Both the position numbers and the translations under genes were made by a program. From Nocardioides sp. 503 (GTDB taxonomy: Bacteria; Actinomycetota; Actinomycetes; Propionibacteriales; Nocardioidaceae): DNA of 64,000 bases. The first letter of the stretch is position 1. The number at the start of each line of letters is the position of its first letter. Shown here piece after piece: positions 8,181-16,148 of the stretch. Location: the NCBI RefSeq assembly GCF_004522095.1, contig NZ_SPUI01000002.1:434001-498000 (forward strand), in the 5' to 3' direction. The notes under the pieces were generated by a model. The model made no database searches. It was not told where the DNA came from and was given only the letters and a program-made list of their open reading frames with translations.

Positions 8181-8720
8181 GTGGCCGTCAAGATCCGTTT
8201 GAAGCGCCTGGGCAAGGTCCGGGTGCCGCAGTACCGCATCGTCGTCGTCGACTCGCGCAAGAAGCGCGACGGCAGGGTCATCGAGGAGATCGGCAAGTAC
8301 CACCCCAAGGAGGACCCGAGCTACATCAGCGTCGTGTCCGACCGGGCGGCGTACTGGCTCGGTGTCGGCGCGCAGCCGACCGAGGCCGTCGCCAAGATCC
8401 TCAAGATCACCGGCGACTGGCAGTCCTTCAAGGGCATGTCCTCCGGCACCGAGGGCACCCTCAAGGTCGCCGAGCCCAAGCGGGACAAGCAGGAGATCTT
8501 CAACGAGGCGCTGAAGGAGTCGGCCAACGAGCCGAAGGCCGAGGCCACCACGAAGAAGAAGGCCGACAAGAAGACCGAGAAGAAGGCCGAGCCCGCCGCG
8601 GAGACCACCGAGGCGCCTGCCGCCGAGGCCCCCGCCGCCGAGGCTGCTCCCGCCGACGAGACCCCGGAGGTCGCGGCCGCTGAGGCCGAGGCCACCGAGG
8701 CCACCGAGACGAAGGCCTGA
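8181..8720 (+). CDS. rpsP: 30S ribosomal protein S16 with Ala/Glu-rich tail
   Basis: 179 aa. GTG start giving [18 protein letters not shown] lies 11 nt upstream. The S16 core fills residues 1-85 ([40 protein letters not shown]). The rest, about 95 residues, is a low-complexity Lys/Ala/Glu tail ([11 protein letters not shown], then [11 protein letters not shown]). Standard S16 proteins are about 80-90 aa, so the tail doubles the protein. First gene of the rpsP-khpA-rimM-trmD operon; khpA starts 5 nt downstream. Confidence 0.97.
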   Translation: MAVKIRLKRLGKVRVPQYRIVVVDSRKKRDGRVIEEIGKYHPKEDPSYISVVSDRAAYWLGVGAQPTEAVAKILKITGDWQSFKGMSSGTEGTLKVAEPKRDKQEIFNEALKESANEPKAEATTKKKADKKTEKKAEPAAETTEAPAAEAPAAEAAPADETPEVAAAEAEATEATETKA

Positions 8721-8725
8721 GCGAC

Positions 8726-8968
8726 ATGCTCGCCGACGCGCTCGAGCACCTCGTCCGGGGTGTCGTCGACAACCCCGACGACGTGTCCGTGAGCGACAAG
8801 CAGCTGCGTCGCGGCTCGATCCTCGAGGTCCGGGTGCACCCCGACGACCTCGGCAAGGTCATCGGCCGCGGCGGTCGCACGGCGTCGGCGTTCCGCACCG
8901 TCGTCTCCGCCCTCGCGGGCAAGGCCGGCGCACGGATCGACTTCGTGGACGTCGACCGGCGTCGCTGA
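8726..8968 (+). CDS. khpA: KH-domain RNA-binding protein KhpA
   Basis: 80 aa, one KH domain. The GxxG RNA-contact loop is GRGG in KVIGRGGRTASAFR (about 45-60), and ILEVRVHPDD precedes it. The position between rpsP and rimM is conserved in Gram-positive bacteria. In other bacteria KhpA pairs with KhpB (Jag) to bind RNA broadly; the partner is not in the window. Cytoplasmic. Confidence 0.95.
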   Translation: MLADALEHLVRGVVDNPDDVSVSDKQLRRGSILEVRVHPDDLGKVIGRGGRTASAFRTVVSALAGKAGARIDFVDVDRRR

Positions 8969-9047
8969 ACCGCTCGAACCGCTTGAATGGGTGTCGTCCT
9001 CCGGGACGGCACCCGTTCTGCGTCCTGAAGCCCCTTGAAGGAGCACC

Positions 9048-9596
9048 GTGAGCACCATCGACGTCGTCGTCGGCCGGATCGGCAAGCCGCACGGCATCCG
9101 CGGTGAGGTGACCCTCGACCTGCGCACCGACGAGCCGGAGCGCCGCTTCGCCGCTGGCGCCACGCTCGCCCTGCAGAAGCCCGCGGGGTCGGCCTTCCCG
9201 CACGACGCCCTCACGTTGACCCGCACCCGCTGGCACCAGACGCGGCTCCTGGCGACCTTCGAGGAGCTCACGACCCGCAACGACGCCGAGGCGGCGCGCG
9301 GGGTCATGCTCGTGGCCAGCGTCGACCCCGACGAGACCCCCGACGACCCCGACGAGTACTACGACCACCAGATCGTGGGCCTGGCGGCCTACGACGTCGA
9401 CGGGCGCGAGCTGGGGATCGTCACCGCGATCGCCCACGGCGGCGCCCAGGACCTGCTCACCGTCACCACGCCCGACGGTCACGAGGGCCTCGTGCCGTTC
9501 GTGAAGGCGCTGGTGCCCGAGGTCGACCTCGCGGCCGGCCGGCTGGTCGTCGCGGACCGGCCCGGTCTCGTGACGCCGCTCGAGGACGACGCGTGA
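9048..9596 (+). CDS. rimM: 16S rRNA processing/ribosome maturation factor RimM
   Basis: 182 aa, GTG start with GAAGGAG upstream. The N-terminal beta-barrel has VVGRIGKPHGIRGEVTLDLRTDEPE; the C-terminal PRC barrel (about 100-170) has YYDHQIVGLAAYDVDG and LVPFVKALVPEVDL. Assists 30S head maturation by binding S19. Ends in a 4-nt overlap (GTGA) with trmD, so the two are coupled. Confidence 0.96.
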   Translation: MSTIDVVVGRIGKPHGIRGEVTLDLRTDEPERRFAAGATLALQKPAGSAFPHDALTLTRTRWHQTRLLATFEELTTRNDAEAARGVMLVASVDPDETPDDPDEYYDHQIVGLAAYDVDGRELGIVTAIAHGGAQDLLTVTTPDGHEGLVPFVKALVPEVDLAAGRLVVADRPGLVTPLEDDA

Positions 9597-10753
9597 GGCT
9601 CGACTACCTCACGATCTTCCCCGACTACTTCGCCCCGCTCGCGCTCTCGCTGCCGGGCAAGGCCCGCGAGCGCGGCCTGCTCGACGTGCACGTCCACGAC
9701 CTGCGCCAGTGGGCCCAGGACCGCCACCACACCGTCGACGACACGCCCTACGGCGGCGGCGCCGGCATGGTGATGAAGCCCGAGCCCTGGGGCGAGGCCT
9801 TCGACGCGCTCGGGCTCGATGGGTCGCCCGGCGTCACGCTGGTCGTGCTGACCCCGTCGGGCGTCCCTTTCTCGCAGGCGCTGGCGCGCGAGCTCGCGAC
9901 GCGCGAGCGGGTCGTGTTCGCGTGCGGGCGCTACGAGGGCATCGACCAGCGGGTGCTCGACCACGCCTCCGCCCGCGTCGAGGTGCTCGAGGTCTCCGTC
10001 GGTGACTACGTGCTCAACGGCGGCGAGGTGGCCGCGCTCGCCGTCACCGAGGCCGTCGTGCGACTGCTGCCCGGCTTCATGGGCAACGCCGAGTCGCTCA
10101 CCGAGGAGTCCCACGAGGACGGGCTGCTGGAGTACCCCGTCTACACCAAGCCCGCCTCCTGGCGCGGCCTGGACGTCCCCGACGTCCTGCTGTCGGGCGA
10201 CCACGGCCGGATCGCGCGGTGGCGCCGCGACCAGGCCGAGCGGCGCACGGCGCAGCGGCGCCCGGACCTGCTCAGCCCCAGCACGCTCGCGGGGGAGTGG
10301 GCGATCGTCCCGGCGACCCGCGGCGACGCCGGCGAGCTGCTGACGCTGCAGCGTGCCTGCTGGCTGCAGGAGGCGATCGCCAACGAGAGCGTGACCGGCA
10401 TCCCCGCCCTGAGCGAGTCCTACAACGACGTCGTCGCGTGGCTGGCCGGGTGGACGACGTTCGTGGTCCGCGTCGAGGGTCGCCTCGTGGGCGCCGTGCG
10501 TGGCCGGATGGAGGGCACCGCCTGGGACATCGGCCGGGTCATGGTCGCGCCGGACCTGCAGGGCCGCGGCCTTGGACGGGTGCTGCTCGAGCACATCCAG
10601 GCGGTCGCGCCGGCCGAGGCGACGTCGTACGTGCTCTTCACCGGAGCCCGGAGCACCGACAACCTGAGGATGTACAAGAGGGCCGGCTTCCGGCTGCGGC
10701 CCGACATCCCCGCGCCGCCGCTCGCGGTGGTGCTCACCAAGCCGCGGGGCTAG
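9593..10753 (+). CDS. trmD: tRNA (guanosine37-N1)-methyltransferase TrmD fused to a GNAT acetyltransferase
   Basis: 386 aa against 230-275 for usual TrmD. Residues 1-228 are TrmD: PYGGGAGMVMKP, CGRYEGIDQR (111-120) and SVGDYVLNGGE (135-144) form the trefoil-knot SAM site, and Asp176 in EDGLLEYPVYTKP is the expected catalytic acid. Residues 235-386 are a GNAT domain with acetyl-CoA loop QGRGLG (323-328) and a NLRMYKRAGFR motif. The frame is uninterrupted, with no stop or restart between them. TrmD makes m1G37 in tRNA to prevent frameshifting; the GNAT substrate is unknown. Starts in a GTGA overlap with rimM. Confidence 0.95.
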   Translation: MRLDYLTIFPDYFAPLALSLPGKARERGLLDVHVHDLRQWAQDRHHTVDDTPYGGGAGMVMKPEPWGEAFDALGLDGSPGVTLVVLTPSGVPFSQALARELATRERVVFACGRYEGIDQRVLDHASARVEVLEVSVGDYVLNGGEVAALAVTEAVVRLLPGFMGNAESLTEESHEDGLLEYPVYTKPASWRGLDVPDVLLSGDHGRIARWRRDQAERRTAQRRPDLLSPSTLAGEWAIVPATRGDAGELLTLQRACWLQEAIANESVTGIPALSESYNDVVAWLAGWTTFVVRVEGRLVGAVRGRMEGTAWDIGRVMVAPDLQGRGLGRVLLEHIQAVAPAEATSYVLFTGARSTDNLRMYKRAGFRLRPDIPAPPLAVVLTKPRG

Positions 10754-10786
10754 ACAGGCGATTTCTGGCCGGCACGGGCGTTGTGG

Positions 10787-10792
10787 CAGACT
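10787..10792 (+). promoter_or_regulatory. Probable promoter -10 of rplS
   Basis: CAGACT in a TGGCAGACT context (compare TGGCAGAAT before rpsP), with a weak TTCTGG near -35. It predicts a leader of about 160 nt before rplS. I see no clear riboswitch or ribosomal-protein leader fold in 10793-10960. Confidence 0.45.
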
Positions 10793-10960
10793 CGTCCCTC
10801 GGTCCAAGTCGGCCGAAGGTCCGCTCCGAAGCACACCCGGGGGGACCGCGTCGGGCTCCTGCCACAGGGGGAGCCTCGCGCCGCCGGCCACCATGGCTTG
10901 ACCGACACCGTTCGACCCATCCGATACCGCGGCTGACCTGTGGCACTCGTGAGGAGAACC

Positions 10961-11311
10961 ATGACCAACCTCATCACCGACCTGGCCAACGCCGCCAAGC
11001 GCGACGACGTCCCCGCCTTCCGGGCCGGCGACACCATCAAGGTCCACGTCAAGGTCGTCGAGGGCAGCCGCTCGCGTGTCCAGATCTTCCAGGGCGTCGT
11101 GATCCGCGTCCAGGGCTCGGGCATCGGCCGCACCTTCACCGTCCGCAAGGTCTCCTTCGGCGTCGGCGTCGAGCGCACCTTCCCGCTGCACTCCCCGATC
11201 TTCGAGGAGATCGAGATCGTGACCCGCGGTGACGTGCGTCGCGCGAAGCTCTACTACCTGCGCAACCTGCGCGGCAAGGCCGCCAAGATCAAGGAGCGCC
11301 GCGACCTCTGA
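10961..11311 (+). CDS. rplS: 50S ribosomal protein L19
   Basis: 116 aa; ATG chosen because GAGGAG lies 5 nt upstream and the family starts here. Whole-length L19: [41 protein letters not shown] and [17 protein letters not shown]. Sits at the 30S-50S interface. No tail extension, unlike S16 and S2 in this window. Likely its own transcription unit. Confidence 0.97.
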   Translation: MTNLITDLANAAKRDDVPAFRAGDTIKVHVKVVEGSRSRVQIFQGVVIRVQGSGIGRTFTVRKVSFGVGVERTFPLHSPIFEEIEIVTRGDVRRAKLYYLRNLRGKAAKIKERRDL

Positions 11312-11337
11312 GGCGCGGTCCTCTCGGGACCTCTCTC

Positions 11338-11343
11338 TAGACT
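11338..11343 (+). promoter_or_regulatory. -10 element of lepB
   Basis: TAGACT, exactly 6 nt before the GTG at 11350; no ribosome binding site. Leaderless arrangement. Confidence 0.55.
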
Positions 11344-11349
11344 CTGCGC

Positions 11350-12186
11350 GTGAGCCACGACCGGGACGAGCCCCTCGACAGCGACGGGCCCGACGACCGG
11401 ACCGACGGCGTCACCGTGCGCGACGACCCCCCGGGGTCCGACGACGCGCACGGTGACGACGAGGCGCCCGTACGCCGCCGGCGACTGCCGATCTGGCAGG
11501 AGACGATCCTGCTGCTGGGCATCGCCGTGGTGCTCGCGATCGTCATCAAGGCGGTGTTCGTCCAGGCGTTCTACATCCCGTCGGAGTCGATGGAGCCCGG
11601 GCTGGTCAAGAACGACCGGATCCTGGTCCAGAAGGTCTCCTACTGGTTCGGCGGCTCCCCGTCGCGCGGCGACGTCGTGGTCTTCGAGGACCCGGGCGGC
11701 TGGCTCGACGCCGCCGACAGCGCCGGCCCGACCAACCCGGTCGGCAAGGTCATGGAGAAGATCGGTCTCTACCCCTCCGGCGGTCACCTCGTGAAGCGGG
11801 TCATCGGCGTGGCGGGCGACACCATCGAGTGCTGCGACGACCAGGGTCGGCTCCTCGTCAACGGCCAGCCCCTCGAGGAGGACGACTACGTCCAGGCCGA
11901 GCCGGGCGTCGAGTGCCGGGGCCCGATGCCGGGCTGCGACTGGAAGGTCGGTCCGATCCCCGACGGGCAGCTGTTCGTCATGGGGGACAACCGCAACCAC
12001 TCCGGCGACTCCTCGGCCCACCTGTGCACCGACGACATGACCGACTGCACGCTCAACCCCTACGTCGACGCCGACCTGGTCGTCGGCAAGGTGTTCCTGC
12101 TGGCCTGGCCGCGGGACCGGTTCGACTGGCTCGACCGGCCCGACACCTTCTCCGACGTGCCCGCGCCCACCGTCTCCACGAAGTGA
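11350..12186 (+). CDS. lepB: Type I signal peptidase
   Basis: 278 aa. An acidic cytoplasmic N-terminus (about 45 aa of Asp/Glu/Gly) precedes one transmembrane helix (52-74), then the S26 catalytic domain. Nucleophile Ser80 is in IPSESMEPGL and general base Lys149 in HLVKRVIGVAGD; the conserved FVMGDNRNHSGDS box is present. It cleaves signal peptides of exported proteins at the outer face of the membrane. rnhB begins 4 nt after the stop. Confidence 0.96.
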   Translation: MSHDRDEPLDSDGPDDRTDGVTVRDDPPGSDDAHGDDEAPVRRRRLPIWQETILLLGIAVVLAIVIKAVFVQAFYIPSESMEPGLVKNDRILVQKVSYWFGGSPSRGDVVVFEDPGGWLDAADSAGPTNPVGKVMEKIGLYPSGGHLVKRVIGVAGDTIECCDDQGRLLVNGQPLEEDDYVQAEPGVECRGPMPGCDWKVGPIPDGQLFVMGDNRNHSGDSSAHLCTDDMTDCTLNPYVDADLVVGKVFLLAWPRDRFDWLDRPDTFSDVPAPTVSTK

Positions 12187-12190
12187 CGCG

Positions 12191-12922
12191 ATGAGCCAGC
12201 TGCCCCGTGGACTGACTGTCCGTCGCGACGCCGGCCTCTACGGCTACGAGCGCGCGCTGCGCCGCCACGGCATCGAGCCCATCGCCGGCGTCGACGAGGC
12301 CGGCCGCGGCGCCTGCGCGGGCCCCCTGGTCGCCGGCGCGGCGATCCTGCCCCCCGGCAAGGCCGGGATCGTCCCCGGGCTCGCCGACTCCAAGCTGCTC
12401 ACCGAGAAGGCGCGCGAGCGCTGCTACGAGCAGGTGGTCCGCCGTGCGTCCGCGTGGGCGGTCGTCGTGGTCAGCCACGAGGAGTGCGACCGGCTCGGCA
12501 TGCACGTCGCCAACGTCGAGGCGCTGCGACGCGCGGTGGCGCTGCTGGACCTGCCGCCGGCGTACGTCCTGACCGACGGGTTCCCCGTCGACGGCCTGGG
12601 GGTGCCCGGGCTCGCGGTCTGGAAGGGCGACCGGGTCGCGGCGTGCATCTCGGCGGCCTCGGTGCTGGCCAAGGTGACCCGCGACCGGCTCATGACCGAG
12701 CTCGACCGCGAGTGGCCGGCCTACGACTTCAAGACGCACAAGGGCTACATCACCGAGGGGCACTCCGCGGCCCTCGAGGAGCACGGCCCCTCGCCGGTGC
12801 ACCGCATGCGCTTCGTCAACGTACGGCGCGCGGCCGGCCTGGAGCCGGCTCTCGGTGGTCCCCTGTCGGAGGCGCCGTCAGAGCCGCTGGGGCAGCCCGA
12901 AGGTCGTGCGCACGCCGGGTGA
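12191..12922 (+). CDS. rnhB: Ribonuclease HII
   Basis: 243 aa. Catalytic Asp35 and Glu36 in AGVDEAGRG, further acidic residues in YVLTDGFPVDG, and ISAASVLAKVTRD plus FKTHKGYITEGHSAALEEHGPSPVHR. Removes RNA, including single ribonucleotides, from DNA duplexes. Same strand as lepB and 4 nt downstream, so probably co-transcribed. The last 15 codons run antisense through the end of the convergent DUF2071 gene. Confidence 0.95.
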   Translation: MSQLPRGLTVRRDAGLYGYERALRRHGIEPIAGVDEAGRGACAGPLVAGAAILPPGKAGIVPGLADSKLLTEKARERCYEQVVRRASAWAVVVVSHEECDRLGMHVANVEALRRAVALLDLPPAYVLTDGFPVDGLGVPGLAVWKGDRVAACISAASVLAKVTRDRLMTELDREWPAYDFKTHKGYITEGHSAALEEHGPSPVHRMRFVNVRRAAGLEPALGGPLSEAPSEPLGQPEGRAHAG

Positions 12923-13654
12923 GAACAGCACCGAGTCGGGCGGCCCGTCGGTGAGACCGGGCAGACCGGCACTGGCGACCAGCTGGTCGTCGAGGTGGGT
13001 GAGCCGCGCCTCGTGCAGCGGCCAGGGTCCGTGGGTGTTGGGCACCCACCAGGTGCGTCCGAAGGCGCGGGTGTGCAGCCCGAAGCGGGCAGTGAGGAAG
13101 AGGTGCAGCCCGGTCGGCTCGGCCACCGGCTGGCCCACCACGACCTCGATCCTGGTGCGCGGGTGGCGCCCGGTGCGGCGCCGCGACTCGTAGGACACCC
13201 AGGCGCCCGTCGGGTCGCCTGCCAGCAGCGGCGTCCCGGACATCCTGGCCCACTTGTAGGGGACCCCGAAGGACGCAACGGCCGCCGCGGACACGACTGC
13301 CCGCTCCGCCTCCAGCGAGGCGAAGACCACGCCCCGCCGCCCGGAGTCGTCGACGCCGTAGAGCCGGACGTTGGTCTCCAGGAAGTCGCCCAGCCACGGC
13401 ACCGGCCGGGTGTCGCCCAGCCCGGCGCCGACCATCCGGAAGGGGATCAGCCCCACCCAGGTGCTGCCGTCGTGCACGTCGGGCCGCACTCCCGGCGGCA
13501 GGAGTGGGGCCACGACGGCCGGATCGGCGCGCCAGTGCAGGAACGCGATGTCGCGCCACCACTGGTGCATGATCTGCCGCGTCGGCAGCGGCGGCCCCTG
13601 GTCGACGATCTCCCGCGGTGTTCTCCGCGTCCCGTCGCTCCCGGCTGTGGCCAC
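12878..13654 (-). CDS. DUF2071 (YqjF-like) family protein
   Basis: 258 aa from a GTG. Recognisable DUF2071 pattern: QWWRDIAFLHWRADPAVVAPLLPPG, VGLIPFRM, ETNVRLYGVD, WWVPNTHGPWPLHEA. Function of the family is not established. No signal peptide or membrane segment. Its 3' end overlaps rnhB antisense by 45 nt. CATCGT lies 6 nt before the GTG, possibly a leaderless promoter sharing bases with the one for the divergent DUF2469 gene. Confidence 0.8.
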   Translation of the reverse strand: MATAGSDGTRRTPREIVDQGPPLPTRQIMHQWWRDIAFLHWRADPAVVAPLLPPGVRPDVHDGSTWVGLIPFRMVGAGLGDTRPVPWLGDFLETNVRLYGVDDSGRRGVVFASLEAERAVVSAAAVASFGVPYKWARMSGTPLLAGDPTGAWVSYESRRRTGRHPRTRIEVVVGQPVAEPTGLHLFLTARFGLHTRAFGRTWWVPNTHGPWPLHEARLTHLDDQLVASAGLPGLTDGPPDSVLFSPGVRTTFGLPQRL

Positions 13655-13659
13655 ACGTC

Positions 13660-13666
13660 TACGATG
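13660..13666. promoter_or_regulatory. Possible overlapping divergent -10 elements
   Basis: The heptamer TACGATG reads TACGAT on the plus strand (toward the DUF2469 gene, leader about 50 nt) and CATCGT on the minus strand, 6 nt before the DUF2071 GTG. If both work, the polymerases would exclude each other. Confidence 0.3.
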
Positions 13667-13722
13667 CCAGTGCGGTGGGCATCCGGCCGCGCGCGAACCG
13701 ACGACGACCCGCAGGAGTGCAG

Positions 13723-14031
13723 ATGAGCGCCGAGGAGCTCGAGAAGTACGAGACCGAGCAGGAGCTCACCCTCTACCGCGAGTACCGCGACGTCGTCGGC
13801 ATCTTCAAGTACGTCGTGGAGACCGACCGCCGCTTCTACCTGTGCAACCAGGTCGACGTGAAGGCGCGCACCGAGGCCGGCGACGTCTTCTTCGAGGTCT
13901 CGATGACCGACGCCTGGGTGTGGGACATGTACCGCCCCGCCCGCTTCGCCAAGAACGTCAAGGTCCTGACTTTCAAGGACGTCAACGTCGAGGAGCTCAA
14001 CACCTCGGAGATCGACCCGCCGAAGGGCTAG
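13723..14031 (+). CDS. DUF2469 family protein
   Basis: 102 aa; ATG chosen because AGGAG lies about 6 nt upstream and the length fits the family. Characteristic MSAEELEKYETEQELTLYREYRDVVGIF start, FYLCNQV and VEVDLT-like FEVSMTDAWVWDMYRPARF core. Conserved between rnhB and yraN in actinobacteria; function unknown. Cytoplasmic and acidic at the N-terminus. Confidence 0.88.
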   Translation: MSAEELEKYETEQELTLYREYRDVVGIFKYVVETDRRFYLCNQVDVKARTEAGDVFFEVSMTDAWVWDMYRPARFAKNVKVLTFKDVNVEELNTSEIDPPKG

Positions 14032-14175
14032 CGCCTCTCCCGCCTCGTGGGTCCCACGGGCAGCCACCTGCTGTCCACAGGCAGCGTCTCCGTGCCGGAT
14101 CCTCCCCAGGACCGAGCCTGACGAAGGCCCGATGTCGGCTCCGCTGCCGAGGCTGTCCTTCGAGGAGGTCGGCAG

Positions 14176-14544
14176 ATGACGACGACAGCAGCGAGCAAGC
14201 AGGCACTGGGTGCCTATGGCGAGGCGGTGGCCGCACGGCACCTGGTCGCGGCGGGGCTGAGCCTGCTCGACCGCAACTGGCGGTGCGAGGAGGGCGAGGT
14301 CGACCTGGTGCTGCGCGAGGGCGCGGTGCTGGTGGTGTGCGAGGTCAAGACCCGCAGCAGCGAGGCGTGCGGCTCGCCCCACGAGGCGGTGTCGCCGGCC
14401 AAGCTCGACCGGTTGCGCCGGCTGGCCCAGCGGTGGGCCGAGGACCACGGGGTGCGGCCGCCGGAGACGCGGATCGACCTGGTGGCCGTGCGGCGGCCGC
14501 CGCGTGGCGCGGCGCTGGTCGAGCACGTGCGGGGGATCGGCTGA
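14176..14544 (+). CDS. yraN: UPF0102 (YraN) nuclease-fold protein
   Basis: 122 aa with GAGGAGG 8 nt upstream. Restriction-endonuclease-like fold: GEAVAARHLVAAGLSLLDRNWR, then EGEVDLVLREGAVLVVCEVKTR, which holds the E...D...ExK putative metal site. Conserved neighbour of yifB and dprA; its biochemical role is not settled. Its stop overlaps the yifB start (TGATG). The 144 bp upstream carry only a short CGTGGG-T-CCCACG repeat (14046-14058). Confidence 0.93.
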   Translation: MTTTAASKQALGAYGEAVAARHLVAAGLSLLDRNWRCEEGEVDLVLREGAVLVVCEVKTRSSEACGSPHEAVSPAKLDRLRRLAQRWAEDHGVRPPETRIDLVAVRRPPRGAALVEHVRGIG

Positions 14545-16148
14545 TGCCCTTCGCCACCGCCCACACGGTCTCGCTGCACGGCGCGATGGGGCACCTCGTG
14601 GACGTCCAGGCCGACGTGTCGCCCGGTCAGGTCGGCACGACGCTGGTGGGGCGCCCCGACGCCTCGCTGAGCGAGGCGCGCGACCGGTGCCGGATGGCGG
14701 TGATCAACAGCGAGCTGGGCTGGCCGAGCACCAAGCGGATCACGATCCTGCTCTCGCCCGCCGACCTGCTCAAGCGGGGGAGCCACTTCGACCTCGCCAT
14801 CGCCGTCGCGGTGGTGGCGGCCGACGGCAAGGTGCCGACGGCCCAGCTGCAGCTGACGGCGTTCATCGGCGAGCTGACCCTCGACGGCGGGCTGCGCTGC
14901 GTGCCGGGGGTGCTGCCGATGGTGCTGGCCGCCGCGGAGCGCGGCATCGCGCGGGTCTTCGTGCCCGAGCCGCTGGCTCGGGAGGCTTCGATGGTCCCGG
15001 GCATGGACGTCTTCGGCATGCGCTCCCTGGCCCAGGTCGTCGCCGAGCTGCAGGGCGAGGACGTCCCCGAGGCCCCGCCGGTGCCGCCGATGTCGGGCAG
15101 CCGGCTGCTGGCCTGGCGCGGCTCCGAGCGCCTCGAGGAGGTCGACCTGGCCGACCTGCGCGGGATGGTCGACGCGAAGTACGCCGTCGAGGTGGCGGCC
15201 GCAGGTGGCCACCACGTGCTGCTCTCGGGTCCCAAGGGGAGCGGCAAGACCAGCATCGCCGAGCGGATCCCGACGATCCTGCCGGCGCTCACCACCGAGG
15301 AGGCGCTCGAGCTCACCGCGATCCACTCGCTGGCGGGCACCCTCGACCCCGGCGACGGGTTGCTCACGCAGGCGCCCTACGCCGCGCCCCACCACGATGC
15401 CAGCAAGGCGGCCCTGATCGGCGGCGGCAGCGGTTACATCCGTCCCGGCGAGATCAGCCGCGCCCACTGCGGCGTCCTGTTCCTCGACGAGTTCCCGCTG
15501 TTCCGCTCCGACGTCATCGAGGCGCTGCGCCAGCCGCTGGAGAGCGGCGACGTCACGATCGCCCGCCGCGAGGAGCTCGTGACCCTGCCGGCGCGCGGGA
15601 TGCTGGTGCTGGCCAGCAACCCGTGCCCCTGCGGGGAGTACCACCCGCGCGCCCGCGCCAACCGCTGCACGTGCGCCGAGCGGGTCCGCCGCGACTACCG
15701 CGCCAAGATCACCGGCCCCCTGGCCGACCGGATCGACATCGTGCGCCACGTCGAGCCGGTGGCCCCGCACGAGCAGGCCGACCGGTTCGCGGTCGTGGAG
15801 CCGTCGGCCGTGGTGAGGGAGCGGGTCGCGGCGGCGCGCCGGCTCCAGGCCGAGCGCTACGCCGAGCGCAGCTGGCGACTCAACGCCCATGCGCCCGGCC
15901 CGGTCCTCCGCGATGCCTGGCCGCTCGGCCGCGAGGCGCAGCGCCGGCTCGACGACGAGCTGTTCTCGGGCCGGCTCAGCAGCCGCGGCGCCGTGCGGGT
16001 GCACCGGGTCGCGTGGACGGTCGCCGACCTGACCGCCGTACGCAGCGGGGACGAGGTGACGCCCGGCCTCGAGGAGGTCGAGACCGCCCTGCAGCTGAGG
16101 ACCGGGGAGCCGCTGCCGCACCGGCGGCTGGAGGTGCGGGCCGGATGA
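14544..16148 (+). CDS. comM: YifB/ComM-family Mg-chelatase-like AAA+ ATPase
   Basis: 534 aa. The N-terminal Lon-like S16 fold (1-180) is followed by an AAA+ domain with Walker A SGPKGSGKTS (about 228-237) and Walker B VLFLDEFPLF, and a zinc-type C-terminal region (NPCPCGEYHP, CTCAERVRRDY). ComM relatives act as branch-migration helicases on incoming DNA in transformable bacteria. Overlaps yraN by 1 nt and dprA by 4 nt (ATGA), so translation is coupled. No comEC or type IV pilus genes are seen here. Confidence 0.94.
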   Translation: MPFATAHTVSLHGAMGHLVDVQADVSPGQVGTTLVGRPDASLSEARDRCRMAVINSELGWPSTKRITILLSPADLLKRGSHFDLAIAVAVVAADGKVPTAQLQLTAFIGELTLDGGLRCVPGVLPMVLAAAERGIARVFVPEPLAREASMVPGMDVFGMRSLAQVVAELQGEDVPEAPPVPPMSGSRLLAWRGSERLEEVDLADLRGMVDAKYAVEVAAAGGHHVLLSGPKGSGKTSIAERIPTILPALTTEEALELTAIHSLAGTLDPGDGLLTQAPYAAPHHDASKAALIGGGSGYIRPGEISRAHCGVLFLDEFPLFRSDVIEALRQPLESGDVTIARREELVTLPARGMLVLASNPCPCGEYHPRARANRCTCAERVRRDYRAKITGPLADRIDIVRHVEPVAPHEQADRFAVVEPSAVVRERVAAARRLQAERYAERSWRLNAHAPGPVLRDAWPLGREAQRRLDDELFSGRLSSRGAVRVHRVAWTVADLTAVRSGDEVTPGLEEVETALQLRTGEPLPHRRLEVRAG

